A model generated the notes under the pieces. That model was not told where the DNA came from. It ran no database searches and saw nothing but the letters and a program-made list of their open reading frames with translations. 64,000 bases of DNA, taken from Prunus persica (lineage: Eukaryota; Streptophyta; Magnoliopsida; Rosales; Rosaceae). The stretch lies in assembly GCF_000346465.2 (NCBI RefSeq), contig NC_034012.1, positions 14,219,119-14,283,118 on the forward strand, given 5' to 3'. Position numbers and translations under genes: made by a program. Positions 22,323 to 33,749 of this stretch are shown here, one piece after another (position 1 is the stretch's first letter; each line of letters opens with the position of its first letter).

Positions 22323-23470
22323 ATATAAACCTATAATTTGCCTGTGGTAGTATATGTTGCAGGCATGTTATAAGGTTCATAAATAAATCTTTGTTTGTCA
22401 ATAAAGCAGCATTAATTGGTTGAGTAGATCCATAACTCCCAATCACAGCTGGTTTTTAGGGTTTATTGATCCTCGCCTTAGATTTGCTACAATGCACTTT
22501 GATTTGCTGAGTTGAAGTTGTGTCAAAAGTGTACTGTTGAACTTTGGAATCTATCCTTGTAAATAAATAAATTTGAAGTTTTTTTTTAATTACTGTGCTC
22601 CACTGAATTGAAGTGCATTCAATAAAATTATATAACAAAAACTCTCTATGCGTGGTTGATTTATAGATAGAGTGATAGAAATTTGTACAAGTGTTCTATT
22701 GTACTCGGTCCACGTGTCGTGATGATATAGCTGTTAGTCTGTTTGATATGATTAGGGATTGCTTAATAGTTAGTTTGCAGGTTAGTTTTGGCGGCAATTG
22801 ATGACTTTGCAGAGCTGTTGATGATTTCGTAAAAATATTGTATTCTTGAATTTTAATAGCACAAAGTTCTTGTTCATATATCTTCGAGTCAAGGTTGAGG
22901 ATAAACTGGGTCTAATCATAGAAACAAAATTGCAACCTTCTACTGGATTTCAAATTGGAAAGCCTCTCATCAATCAGACTTCACGGAAGCTCACGGCCCA
23001 ATACTTAGAGTAGTACGTATAAATAGCTTACTATATAAGTAGCCAAAGGAAGGACGTGTGCACTTTTGTTACAATTATGACATCCTTAACATACAAAAAC
23101 TCTATGTGTATATGTATATTTTATTAGGAGATTCATTATTATATCCAATATAAGAGCTCAAATTATAAAAATACCATATATGAAATGGACTTTAGAAACA
23201 TACCCAAAGCTCATTTACAACATAACAAAAAAAACTTTTATAATTACAAAACTGTCATTGATTTCTTAACAAACTTAACCCCAAAACCTCATAAAAAAAC
23301 CCAAAACACTCAATAGGGCATCAAAGTAATTTAATAATCAAAATTAAATTAAATAGGGTCAGCTGTCATTTTTTGGGTTTGTTTATAGAAATTAAATAGT
23401 GTAGGGCTTATTTATAGCTTTAGTGCTAAGAATGTATATGACTAAATATCTCTATTTTATTTTCGAGTCA
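22323..23470. other. Copy D 3' region and spacer
   Basis: AATAAATCTTTG at about 22382 and CAATAAAG at about 22399 are possible polyadenylation signals. Beyond about 22650 no gene or clear repeat is seen. Confidence 0.5.
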
Positions 23471-23472
23471 TA

Positions 23473-23762
23473 CTAGGGAGACCAACTTTAGATACCAATT
23501 TGTGTACTATTTTCTAATAGAGCTGGAGCCCACCAATACAATAGGTCACACCTCTATTAGAGAGATGGTACACAAGTTGGTTTTTTTTTTTTTTTTTTGA
23601 GGACCTTTCCTATTGAAAGGGGCGATAGCATATTAAACTCACACACACAACACGGATGCTAGGACTCGAACCCAGGACCTTGCCTGAGGGAGTAAATACT
23701 CCAAACCACTACACTAGTGGGTCCTTTGCACACAAGTTGGTATTTAAAGTTGGTCTCCCTAG
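23473..23762. mobile_element. Hairpin MITE split by a SINE
   Basis: Left end CTAGGGAGACCAACTTTAGA and right end TTAAAGTTGGTCTCCCTAG form inverted arms of about 35 bases. Without the SINE the element is about 130 bp. Its centre holds CCTCTATTAGAGAGATGGT, as in the MITE at 17053. Confidence 0.8.
23581..23730 (-). mobile_element. tRNA-derived SINE (150 bp) with target duplication
   Basis: On the minus strand it begins TGCAAAGGACCC. It has an A-box-like TAGTGTAGTGG and a perfect B box GGTTCGAGTCC, and ends in a poly(A) of about 18. The 10 bp duplication CACAAGTTGG lies at 23571-23580 and 23731-23740. The same SINE is at 32288. Confidence 0.88.
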
Positions 23763-24162
23763 CATTTTCTTTTTCTTTTTATATATATGAGTGCTCAAGC
23801 GCTAATTGGTTGGTAAGATAAGATGATGCTAATCATTCATTTGGGCTTACTCCACAACATCATCTCACAATCCAAACCGATTTTTAGTTCATCATTCAAA
23901 GATCACCCTTGTAAAAAGTTAGCCAAATTAGACAACATTTTGTCATTTAGGTGTGATCAAATAAACACAAACACAATTTATTCAAGATGATAATAAAATA
24001 GTTAAATTCTTTATGATTTGGCTAATTTAAAATGACACTAAAGTTTGAGAGATTAACCTTAACTTTTTATGGGTGCCAATAACTTTCCTATATATATAAT
24101 ATAAATATTTTTCTCCTCTTTATTTATTTGGAAAAGATGCTTTATTAAGAGAAGTACTGTGG

Positions 24163-24585
24163 GGCCCATTTGGTTCATGAAAAAGAGACTTAGGGATGGA
24201 AAATCAATTACTTTTCCATATTTGGTAAGTCCAGGCATGGAAAATGGTTGTGTGACATATGAGAAAGTAGAGGGAAAAGTGAAGCCCTCCTCCCAACTTG
24301 GGTGACATATGGGAAAGTTTAAGAAAATGAGTCAACATTAAATGCACATTTTTTATGACCATTTTGTCCCCATTAACAATTTAGAACTATAATATATCAT
24401 TAAATATATTTTTTTTATTTGATTTAATACGGGTATAATTGAAAAATTATACAAACTTTGTTTTCCATTCCTACTCAAAACAAACTTAGGAAAGGAAATA
24501 AAGTGATATCTCTCTGTTACTTTCCCAACATTTCCTAACGTGAGAAATGTTTTCCCCTCAAATCCGTTCTGTGAACTAAATGGGG
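24163..24585. mobile_element. MITE-like repeat
   Basis: The left end GGCCCATTTGGTTCATGAAA is mirrored at the right by GTGAACTAAATGGGG. The body has two related TTTCC-rich halves. Target duplication unclear. Confidence 0.5.
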
Positions 24586-24588
24586 AGG

Positions 24589-24899
24589 GCGGACCTACGA
24601 AGGGGCTCAACCGGGTTTTAGCCCAGTGCTAGTTTTGTACTTTAGTCTTCATTGTACAACAAAATCCACTACAATTAAATATTATAGCCCACTTATCTTT
24701 TAGAATTCAGCGTATCCTAGCCACCAAAATCAGATTTTATTTTCTTCTACCCATTGAAATTCTACCATATTTTCTATAAAACAAAATATATATAATCCTA
24801 CCATATAGTATTAATTAGCCCAAAAATTCTTGGTTATAAAAGATCTTCCCAAAAAAAAAAGAAAAATTACCCACCCCTGAAAAAATTCCTAGGTCCGCC
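24589..24899. mobile_element. DNA-transposon remnant with GGCGGACCTA ends
   Basis: GGCGGACCTACG at the left and CCTAGGTCCGCC at the right are inverted. The element abuts the preceding MITE. No coding capacity. Confidence 0.6.
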
Positions 24900-25560
24900 A
24901 TTGAGAAGCACTTACACAAATGATAGGATGAAACCATATGAAACCCAACGTAAGAGCCATGAACAAAAACGTAATCTTAAAAAAGATTCGAGCCCTGAAC
25001 TAATTACAAAAAAACAAAGAAAAGAAAAAAGAAAAAGGAAACCAGAACACCCCTACATGTTGCACACCCAAAATGGCTTTGCCAGCAACAGAAATTGTCA
25101 AGAAGAACAAAAAAATTAAGAAAAAACTTTCAAAAAACAAAGAGATAGTAAAATAACACAATCATATATGGACAAGAAAAAGAAAAGAAAAACTGCAAAT
25201 TAGAGAAAGTAAAGAAAACCTGCTAAAACAACCCAACACAAATTAAAATACAAAATAAACCAAGAAAACATACAAAACAGCAAGAAACCAAAAGAACATA
25301 GAAATAAACCACAAAGAGTCTAATTTAGCAGACTCTATTAGCGGGATGCCCAAATAAGTTCCCTTCATTCTCTTTGTGGTTTATTGTGCTTTTTCTCTGT
25401 TCTTTGTGGTTTATTGTAGGTTTTCTTTGTGTTATGGCAATTTTGTTTTGCTTCTTCTCTTTAACAAGCAAAGATAAGGGTGCAATCGTTATCCATTATA
25501 ATATTATAATAATATTATTTTTGCCTAATCATGCTCAAATGTGGAATTCTGATAAAGTTG
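24900..25560. other. A-rich spacer with fold-back segment
   Basis: A-rich on the plus strand to about 25320. Words AAATAAACCACAAAGAG (25303) and CTCTTTGTGGTTTATT (25370) are inverted, and a partial copy in the opposite arrangement is at 37060-37230. Lys-rich frames here are compositional. Confidence 0.5.
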
Positions 25561-25999
25561 GTGTTGGAGATCAATTAGAAATTAACCAAATAACAGAATA
25601 TAACAACACGAAAATAAATTATATATATTATCAAATCATCAAATTAATACAACAAAGTTCAATACAACAGTAGAATCAAATAGAAAATACTAACGTGATT
25701 GGATGATAGAATTCTGCAGAGTTGCAGTGTCCTTTAGACAACATTTCTCCTCTACCTCTTGTGTTTGTAAGTTCAATAGAAGGCTGTCCACTATGATTAA
25801 ACTATCACAAATTAAAGCCTAAGTAAGATGACTTTGATTTCTGGCGAACAATGACATGTTTTTCTCTCATGAAATGATTATTTGTGGAGAAATGATAATG
25901 TGATTTCAAAATTCTATGCATAATGGCTTGAACGAATTGTCTTTTATATAGAGGTCTGATACCTCTTCATCCAATACTTGTAAGAACTGCATATATATA

Positions 26000-26225
26000 C
26001 AGTGAGCTTCTATTGAGGGATTCCTCAAATAAATATTTGAGGGACACCCTTATATGGCCCACTCCGTATTGTATTTCACTAATCCAAACCGTCTATTTTG
26101 TAGATATTCATTCAAAGATCATCTCTACAAAAAATCACTTGAATCCGATATCATTTGATCACTCAATTAAATTATTAAAATTTTAATACTTTTTTAAAAC
26201 ACCGTGTTTATTTTTTGATATAATA
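26000..26225. repeat. Fold-back repeat family, partial copy
   Basis: Contains CTATTGAGGGATTCCTCAAA, then CACTAATCCAAACCGTCTAT and ATCACTTGAATCCGATATCA. Related copies are at 270-498, 10965-11175, 32571-32947 and 33050-33420. Confidence 0.7.
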
Positions 26226-27137
26226 AATTCTGTTTTTTCAAAACAAAATTCCTGATGGAGTTCCGATATGGGAAAGAAGCCTTTATTTCTTTTGTGTAAT
26301 ATCATGATATTGAACCGAGATGAAAACTTCCTTCATGGTTCTCTTTACATTGTCACCCATTGAAATTAGTATTTTAAAGCTAGCCTATGATTGATGAGTC
26401 TAACTTCTAACAGTGACCACCGTATACGATTTGAATCAAACCTAAGAGAGACCATTCTAAAGAATTTTTCAGATTAATGATTTGTCGAAGTCTCAATAAA
26501 AAGAAAACAGGAAAAGAGAAACTTGATATGCAGATCGTATGAAGATTTCCAATCCCCTTCCGCTACAAAAACAAAAGCTTCAGTGTCTCTGTTCTTTTCT
26601 TTCCTGGAAGTGTTAACAGCATAAAAACTTTTGTCATTTGTTATGAGTTGCATAGTTTGCATGACATCATTATAGCAACATCACAAATCGTCATAAATTG
26701 AAGAACAGAACCTAAGTAGAGAATTACTCATATATTTATATTGAGGGAAGGAAATATATCAAGAAAGTAGATTTTGAAATAAATAATAGTACTCTTTCTA
26801 CTTTAGCTTGATTTGCATGTCGGAAAAGATTGATAGAAAAGCGACAAATCCACAATACATGTGAGAGTCGACATGGCACTGTGAAAAGTCTTTCTTCGAA
26901 ACTTCTTTGCAACCACATCCTTTGCATTTGCCTTCATTTATTATAAATTTTGGAATAGCTTTTAACTTTATTTTTATTTTTATTTTTATTTCTTTGTCGG
27001 AATGTCCTTTTGCCTTAATTATTGGATCAGTGATAAGATGAAGCCACTGCAAACCACCAAAAATTATAAAGTCGATGAAGATAGACAGAAGCAACATAGG
27101 TAGTGGTCCAATCAGTGCCTACAGCTTTCTTTATCCC

Positions 27138-27358
27138 TGTAATATCCCACATCGACTAACGGAGAGGAAATGATGTACCTTATATGTACATGTCCACCTT
27201 TATCTAGCACGAGACTTTTTCGAAGTTAAGTGAGTTTGGGCTAGAGCAATCCCAGAATGGATGACCCACTGGGAAGTTGCTCGTGAGTTCCCAAAAATAA
27301 AACCGTACCCAAAGCGGACAATATCGTGCTACGGCGGAGCTGATCCCGAGATGTGACA
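27138..27358 (+). mobile_element. Cassandra TRIM solo LTR carrying 5S rRNA-like sequence
   Basis: The LTR starts TGTAATATCCCACATCG, ends GAGATGTGACA and is flanked by the 5 bp duplication ATCCC (27133-27137, 27359-27363). Its middle (about 27212-27292) matches the 3' two thirds of plant 5S rRNA: CGAAGTTAAGTGAGTTTGGG covers the A-box region and GGATGACCCACTGGGAAG the C-box region. LTRs carrying 5S sequence define Cassandra. Only one LTR and no internal region is present. Confidence 0.9.
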
Positions 27359-28099
27359 ATCCCTCTTACAAACATAAATAATATGGTATAATTTATACAC
27401 ATGTAATAATATGAATGGACGACACAGACCAATTACAGTGAGATACATGTACAAAAGTACCTCATCAAATTTACAAAATAAAAAGTTAGGCACACATGTG
27501 AGATTGTGATTTGTTTATAATATGAAATGACTCATCCTTACATATGCAATGAGCCAAAGATTTTCCTTAATCAGTTTGGATGGAGAAAATTAACTCCGAA
27601 TTGAGCTAAAAGTTAATAATTGAAGAGGAGAAATTGATATTAAATGACGTGCGGAAAAAATCGTGGAAAATGGGTTTCGAAATTTCTAAGTTAATTTTCC
27701 CAAAAGAGGAATCATTTCACACTTTCTATTGGATAAGAATTTATTTTTCAATATAGTTTCTATCACTTACAAAATTTGACATATATAAATTTAAATATTA
27801 AAATTATTAATTGTTAAAAATTTAAATAATAGTAATATAAATTTCTTCATTCATTCGTTCATCCAAATCAAAGGTAAATAGTGCCCTAGTATATTAGGGA
27901 CGAAAAGTACCAAAACAAACCCCAATACCCGTGCTAGTGTTGACCTTTTTAGTAGAATTTATCTTATCTATTTCTAGTGTAATACGTGTTTTTGGACTTG
28001 TGGTGATTATTAACAGGTGGCATTGGTTATCTCGGATTGGTGTCGGTTTCTAATGAGTTGGTTTGTAATGCTAATTTCTTTTGCTCATTGTTTCTGGGT

Positions 28100-29500
28100 T
28101 TCTGTAGGTTTATTGTCAAATTTTTGTATTTGCCAGAAGCCTCATCCAAAATTGTATATCGCCCCCTGTTGCTGTATGAAGGGAAAACAAATAAGGTTCT
28201 CCAAAAAAAACATATTGGTTGAGACTTCACTTTTTCTTGCTGAACACATGTATCACGTGTCAACTTACTTTCTTTCTTCTTCTTCGTCTTTTCTATTTTT
28301 TATTTAATTAATTTTGTTTATTTTTAATTTTTTTTCAGTACCCCTTTTTCTTTTGTGCATTTACGCGCTATACGAACTGATATAAACAATTCATGACGAT
28401 TAAATGGGAGCTTTCCAGTTCTTAACTTTACCTTATCTTCAACTTTATATCACATATTGTACTAATCCTTTTAAAAGCATGACACTTTTGTGTGTGCATT
28501 TTCTTTTGACGATACGTTCCTTTTAAGTGATCTTGATGCTTGTTATAAATTTTGTGCATAATTAAGTGTTCGTTTGGCATTGCTTATTTGGGGTAATAAG
28601 TGATTTTTTAAAAATTTTGAGAAGTCCAATCCGTTTGGTAAACTGTAAGAAAATCACTTATTGTTAAAAATTGCGATGAGAGAAAGCTATAGGGGAAAAC
28701 AGCTAATGATGTGCTTTCATTTTCTGATTATGCAGGAATCAGTTTCAAAGAGGCGCTAGGTTTAATGATTATGCGGCAATCATTTTCTGATTATGCGTAA
28801 AATCAATATCAACAACACTTTTAACAAAAAATTTACCAAATGCCAAACTGCTTTCTCTTACAGCTGATTTCTCTCATAGCAAATCTGAGAGCGATTATTT
28901 TCACTGTACAGCAATGCCAAACTGGAAGTTAGTTTCTTGGTATTTAACTCTTTTAATGTTTTTATTTAATTATAAAATTTAATTTGCCTTCTGGAGTATA
29001 CATGTCAATTTACTCTTCAATATGAACTTTAACTAATTAAATACGATTTTCCCGACTTCAAATAATTAAATATAATTAGGGACGTGGAGTTGTTGGGCTC
29101 TGATATCATGAAGCAAGTAGAGTTTCCATCCTACAATCAATTGTGAATGGAGGGAGTGACCAAACTTCTTACAAGCCATTTGTGAGATTTCTTAACTTTT
29201 CAACGTACATAAGACATTTCTTCCCATTATCATATATATATATATATATATATATAGTAATGTATAGAATTAAAACTTGCTACTCTAGCTAGCTAGCAGC
29301 TTTCTCAATTACATTTAGAGATGAATAATATGGCAAAAAATATGATAAATATGTATAATTATTATCACACCTTTTGTCAGATAAAAATGGTGTCTAGAAA
29401 TGTAAATATAGAATGAAAACTGAAATGAAAAGGACTTGCATAATCATCACTCTACAGTGAGAGGCATGAAAGATGAATACGGAGAGACCAAGCCAAATTA
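28100..29500 (+). repeat. Upstream part of duplicated unit E (paralogue of 38977-40740)
   Basis: Words GGTTTATTGTCAAATTTTTG, CACATGTATCACG, GACGTGGAGTTGTTGGGCT and GAATGGAGGGAGTGACCAAA occur in the same order upstream of copies E and F. Parts also recur in remnant units at 31150-31510 and 34390-34740. Confidence 0.75.
28565..28928. mobile_element. PIF/Harbinger-like MITE (364 bp)
   Basis: Inverted ends TTCGTTTGGCATTGCT and AGCAATGCCAAACTGGA with TTA at 28562-28564 and 28929-28931. Absent from the paralogous site near 40305. Confidence 0.75.
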
Positions 29501-29574
29501 AAAGATGTGAGAAACTCAGGTTGAATTTCTCTCTCTCTCTCTCCCTCCACCACCCCACTCTATCTTAAAGGGTC

Positions 29575-29582
29575 TATAAATA
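29575..29582 (+). promoter_or_regulatory. TATA box of copy E
   Basis: TATAAATA in GGTCTATAAATAGGGAG, 80 bases before the ATG at 29655. A CT run and CACC tract precede it, as in other copies. Confidence 0.85.
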
Positions 29583-29654
29583 GGGAGAGCTAATCCCCAT
29601 TATGTTCACTCAGAAATCACGTCTTATCTTGTCTTGTTAATTATAAGCAAAAAA

Positions 29655-30449
29655 ATGGCTTCCTCGAAAACTTTTCTTCTGCTTGGGCTTATGTTCGCTG
29701 TTGTCATCCTCATCTGCTCTGAGGTCTCAGCTCGTGAGCTAGCTGAAACTACTACTCCATCTAGTCGTGAGTTTCTCCCTTTGTTAACAAAAACATATAA
29801 GTCTCTTTTATTCCTCTGATTTATGAATTTAATTTATGCATGGCATCTATCCTTTAGTTGACGAGACGTAATAACATATCAATAATTTTTTACAAATCTG
29901 GATGTTTCATCATTTTGCATGTACGTACGTATATATAGGTCGACGCATACTTTTTATATATTCATTTATCTTATTCTCTTTCTATATATAAAAGGAGGCG
30001 CAGTGTCATGTAACCGTCCAGGCGCACTGTGCCATGGCCGTGGAGAAAAAGGCAATAACCCTAAACCTGGAGGAGAGCATTGTAAAAAGAATCCAAGTCT
30101 CAGAGGGTGCTATAACCATGGAGGTCATGAACGTGGAGGAGAGGAAGACCCTATCCATAAAAGGCATGGTCATGAACACGGAGGAGAGCATGACCCCAAC
30201 CATAAAGGCCGTGGTCATGAACATGGAGGAGTAGTGCTTGAACCCATCCATGGAGGGAAAGGCCACGGTCACGAACGCGGAGGAGAGGGAGACCCTAACC
30301 ATGGAGCACATTGTAAACGTGGAGAAACCAATAGAGCGTGCTACGGGCATGGAGGTCATGAACGTGGAGGAGAGGGAGACCCCATCAACCACGGCAGCAA
30401 AAACAGACCAGGACAACCAGGCACCGCTGAGACCGAAACAAAGAATTAG
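29655..30449 (+). CDS. Copy E: long secreted Gly/His/Glu-rich protein with CX8C modules
   Basis: Exon 1 is 29655-29766. Exon 2 starts at 30004 (after GCAG) or 29995 (after AAAG); both keep the frame. It ends at 30449, giving about 185-188 residues, twice the length of copies B-D. The signal peptide is MASSKTFLLLGLMFAVVILI, then SEVSARELAETTT. The mature chain has six Cys. Two copies of a module HCK-x6-R-x-CY-x-HGGHERGGE-x-DP flank a central run of HGHEHGGEHDPNHK-type units, and the tail is QPGTAETETKN. Charge is mixed (His, Arg, Lys, Glu) and few hydrophobic residues remain, so the protein is probably disordered and extracellular. Metal binding or a cell-wall role is inferred. CAATAAAAAG at about 30492 is a likely polyadenylation signal. 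The overlapping minus-strand frame is a repeat shadow. Confidence 0.72.
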
Positions 30450-31746
30450 ATAAAACCTTGGCCTGTGTACGTGTGTGGAAAGTTTGTTTGTCAATAAAAA
30501 GGTCTATTACATATATTGGTTGAGTAGTTGTGAACACTCAGGCAAAATCAGACCTACTATATAAGGTTTATCTCTGTACTGTTACGTAATGTAGTCTTGG
30601 ATCCTGCTTGTTATATGTACTTAATGCATGTGTTTTAATTTTCTGAATTGATATTGTGTGTGGAAAGTGTCTAGAATTTCAAGTTTACCTTTAATTGCTT
30701 ACTGAGTTCCATTTGAAATCTCACAATTTTCTGTTTTGATTCGTGTCATGAATAAATAATAAATAAACTATGAGAGGGACCAAATAGAACTAATGCACAC
30801 CCACAAAAAGTATCAATTATGGTCAATCAATGCAACTAGCTTCTAAATATGGGTGGTTAGATCCATAATAAGATGAAGCCATTGGAAACCACCAAAGTTT
30901 ATAAAGTTGAATATCCTTACACAATGGTAATTTTCCTTCTAAATAAACAAAATAAATCTTAAATTTTAACCTGGTGATTATTTGTTTATGTCTAATCTCA
31001 TTTATTTTTCAACTAATTTTTGTTAGTAGTGTATTAGAAAAAACTATTAGTGTGCTCAAAAACATAAATTAATTGATGAATGGTCTTTAGAGGATCCTTT
31101 TTATAATTTTAGTTTCCGTCTTTAAAAAAAATTAGTTAAGACTACAATTTTTTTAAAAAAAATTAGTGAACACATGTATCACGAGTCAACCTACTTTCTT
31201 TCTTCTTTTTTTCCTTTTTTTTTTTTTTTTTTTTCTGGGAGTGCATTTACACGTACAAACTGATTTAAACAATTCCTACACAACAGCTATTTGATGATAA
31301 AATGGAAGCTTTCCAGTCGAGCTACTTTCTGTTAATTTATCTTTAACTTTATGTCACGCTGAGTCTACTAATCCTCTTACGAGCAAGACTTTTTTTTTTG
31401 TTCCCTGAGCTTTGAAGTAAGACACTTTTGTGTGCATTTCTTTTGACGATTATGTCCTTTTTAGGTAGAGCTTGAGCTTGTTTATTAATTATCTGCGTTA
31501 GTTTCTAGTACTTAATGTTTTTTTCTTTGCAGACGTGGCTTAGGCCAGTTGGTTCATATAGTGAGTTTATCTCCGTACATATTTTAAATATACGAAATAT
31601 CCAATCCAATATTAATTACCAAAATAACCATTTGTGTCTGAAAATATAAATATAAGAAAGGAAACAAAAATCGAAAAGACTTTTGTAATCACTCTACAGT
31701 GAGAGACATGAAAAATGAATATTATAATGAGTGAGAATACTATTCC

Positions 31747-32006
31747 TGTTGTAAATGCATGAGTTGGTGGATGGCCACCATACCTCTTAATATTCCACCG
31801 TTGGATTTTATGTAACCTATGCACTAAGTATTTGTAATTAGTGCTTGTAACCTATATGTATATTGTAAATGATGGTATTCAATCTCCTATCTTGTAAGCC
31901 TATAAATAGGTGGTTCTACCAAAGATTTAGGGTAGAATAAACATGGTGAAACTTTGTCTTTAGCATATCACTTCTCTCTACATTTTCTCCCTCTAGTTTT
32001 ATAACA
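31747..32006 (+). mobile_element. Solo LTR (260 bp) in remnant unit G
   Basis: Begins TGTTGTAAATGC and ends TTTATAACA, with the duplication ATTCC at 31742-31746 and 32007-32011. Unit H has the empty site (AATACTATTCCACC, 34934-34947). It has its own TATA-like CCTATAAATAGG near 31901. Confidence 0.88.
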
Positions 32007-32287
32007 ATTCCACCTATTCGTGAGTTTCTCCCTTTGTTAACAAAATATATATATATATAGTTTTCTTTTATTCCTCAGATTTGTGAATTTAATTAAGCAC
32101 ATCATTCATACAAATCTATGACATACCAATAAATTTTGATAAATTATCCTGATTTTTCCGTATATAACATTTTTGTTTCTATGTTAACTCATCAGGATTT
32201 ATTAGTTTGAAATTAATTATGATTGTTGTACATAATCTTGGATTAATCTTCCTATGGAAATAGCTCCTCTACAACTACACAATTTAT

Positions 32288-32433
32288 TTATTTATTTTTT
32301 TGAGGTCCTTTCCTATTGAAAGGGGCGATAGCATATTAAACTCACACACACAACACGGATGCTAGGACTCGAACCCAGGACCTTGCCTGAGGGAGCAAAT
32401 ACTCCAAACCACTACACTAGTGGGTCCTTTGCA
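32288..32433 (-). mobile_element. tRNA-derived SINE, second copy
   Basis: Nearly identical to 23581-23730, including the B box GGTTCGAGTCC. Flanked by CAACTACACAATTTAT (32272-32287) and CAACTACGCAATTTAT (32434-32449), one mismatch in 16. Unit H lacks it. Confidence 0.88.
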
Positions 32434-32570
32434 CAACTACGCAATTTATATAGTTGTGAAATAGCTCCTCTATTAATTAGTAAGATTATTCTAACATTCA
32501 AGATAAGTTCTATAAGGAGAATGCCCCATATATGATGCCGTGAATTAGCCATCCATATATATATATATAC

Positions 32571-32947
32571 ATACAAGGAGTTTTAGTTGAGGAATTCTTC
32601 AAATAAGCTTATTTGAGGGACATCTTTGTAGTGTCCATTTCGTATTATTTCACTAATCCAAACTGTCTATTTTGTAGATACTCATTCAAAGATCATTTCT
32701 ACAAAAAATCACTTGAATCCGATATCATTTGACCACTCAATTGACGTATTGAAATTTTAGTACTTTCTTGAAGCATCGTGTACATTAATTTTGTAGGACA
32801 CAATTGGATGTCGAAACAATTTTCGATTTGTCTAATTTTTTGAAAGGATGATTTATGAATGTAGACTTAAAAAATTGATGGTTTGGATCATTGAAAAAAA
32901 TTCATAGAGGACCCTAAAGGGTGTCCCTCAATAGAAGGGGACTGTAT
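32571..32947. repeat. Fold-back repeat with long degenerate inverted arms
   Basis: The left arm begins AAGGAGTTTTAGTTGAGG and runs through CACTAATCCAAACTGTCT. The right arm, read from the other strand, begins CAGTCCCCTTCTATTGAGGG and runs through AATGATCCAAACCATC. Arms are about 150 bases each. Non-coding, MITE-like. Confidence 0.65.
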
Positions 32948-33049
32948 ATACATATACAATTATTCTCTTATCCAAATATCTATACGTTGTTACCATACGG
33001 ATGTAAAAAATACATGGCGTTCGCACGATAATAACGTTTGTACTGTCCA

Positions 33050-33420
33050 ATAGAAAATAAACATATTTGAGATTCACCCTTGTATGGCCCACTACACATT
33101 ATAATTAATGATCTGAACTGTCTAGTTTTTAAATATTCCCTCTTAGATCATATATATGCAAAAAAATCATTTGAATTCAAAACCATTTGGCTACTCAACT
33201 ATATGATTGTTATCATAAACTTTTTTTTTTTTTGAAGCATCGTGTTTGTGTATTTTATTAGTTCCAATTAGATACCTTTTTAACTTTTAATTTATATGAT
33301 TTTTTGCAAGAATGATCTATGAATGAAGGTTTAAAAAATAGATGGTTTGAATGGTTAAATTTATTTCCGTAGAGTAACCTAAAGAATGTCCCTTAAATAA
33401 AATTATTTTAGAGATCCCTC
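33050..33420. repeat. Fold-back repeat, second full-length copy
   Basis: Same order of blocks as 32571-32947: TATTTGAGATTCACCC, AATGATCTGAACTGTC, AAGCATCGTGTTTG, TAGATGGTTTGAATGG, TTTTAGAGATCCCTCAATT. Confidence 0.6.
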
Positions 33421-33749
33421 AATTAAGGAAAGAAAAAGACACAATCGTTATCCATTTATTAATCCTGCTCAAATGTGGAATTCTAATAAAGTTGGGTGCA
33501 TTAGGGTTTGTATGATATTATATTTTTCTTATAAAATAGTTTCGATGACATCATTGTAAGACATCACATAAGTCGTCATAATTTGAGAAGCCATTAAATT
33601 AGATTTAAAGGTGGATATAGGTCCAAGAGAATGACACTGTATGTACATATATGGAGGAAAAGATATATATCAAGTAAGAATATTGTAAAAGATTCTGGAA
33701 AAACTACAAATCAACAATACATGGCAGTGCGAAAAGTCTTTGTTCAAAC

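Larger units (their letters stand above)
30860..32530 (+). repeat. Duplicated remnant unit G (paralogue of 34075-35266)
   Basis: Starts GATCCATAATAAGATGAAGC and keeps the upstream and intron sequence of an E/F-type gene. Promoter, signal-peptide exon and exon 2 are missing. What remains of exon 1 is ATTCCACCTATTC before GTGAGT at 32020. The unit carries a solo LTR and a SINE that unit H lacks. Confidence 0.7.

Noticed and set aside
23600..23730. Possible tRNA gene from A and B boxes
   Set aside because: No cloverleaf; poly(A) tail and target duplication identify a SINE.
24901..25119. Lys-rich 72-residue frame as a nuclear protein
   Set aside because: Explained by A-rich composition; no homologous start or conserved flank.
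27205..27295. Possible 5S rRNA gene
   Set aside because: Only the 3' part of 5S is present and it lies inside an LTR with a 5 bp target duplication.
30006..30494. 162-residue minus-strand frame over copy E exon 2 (and 46690-47154 over copy F)
   Set aside because: It is the antisense shadow of the GGA/CAT-rich repeat; no promoter, signal or family match.
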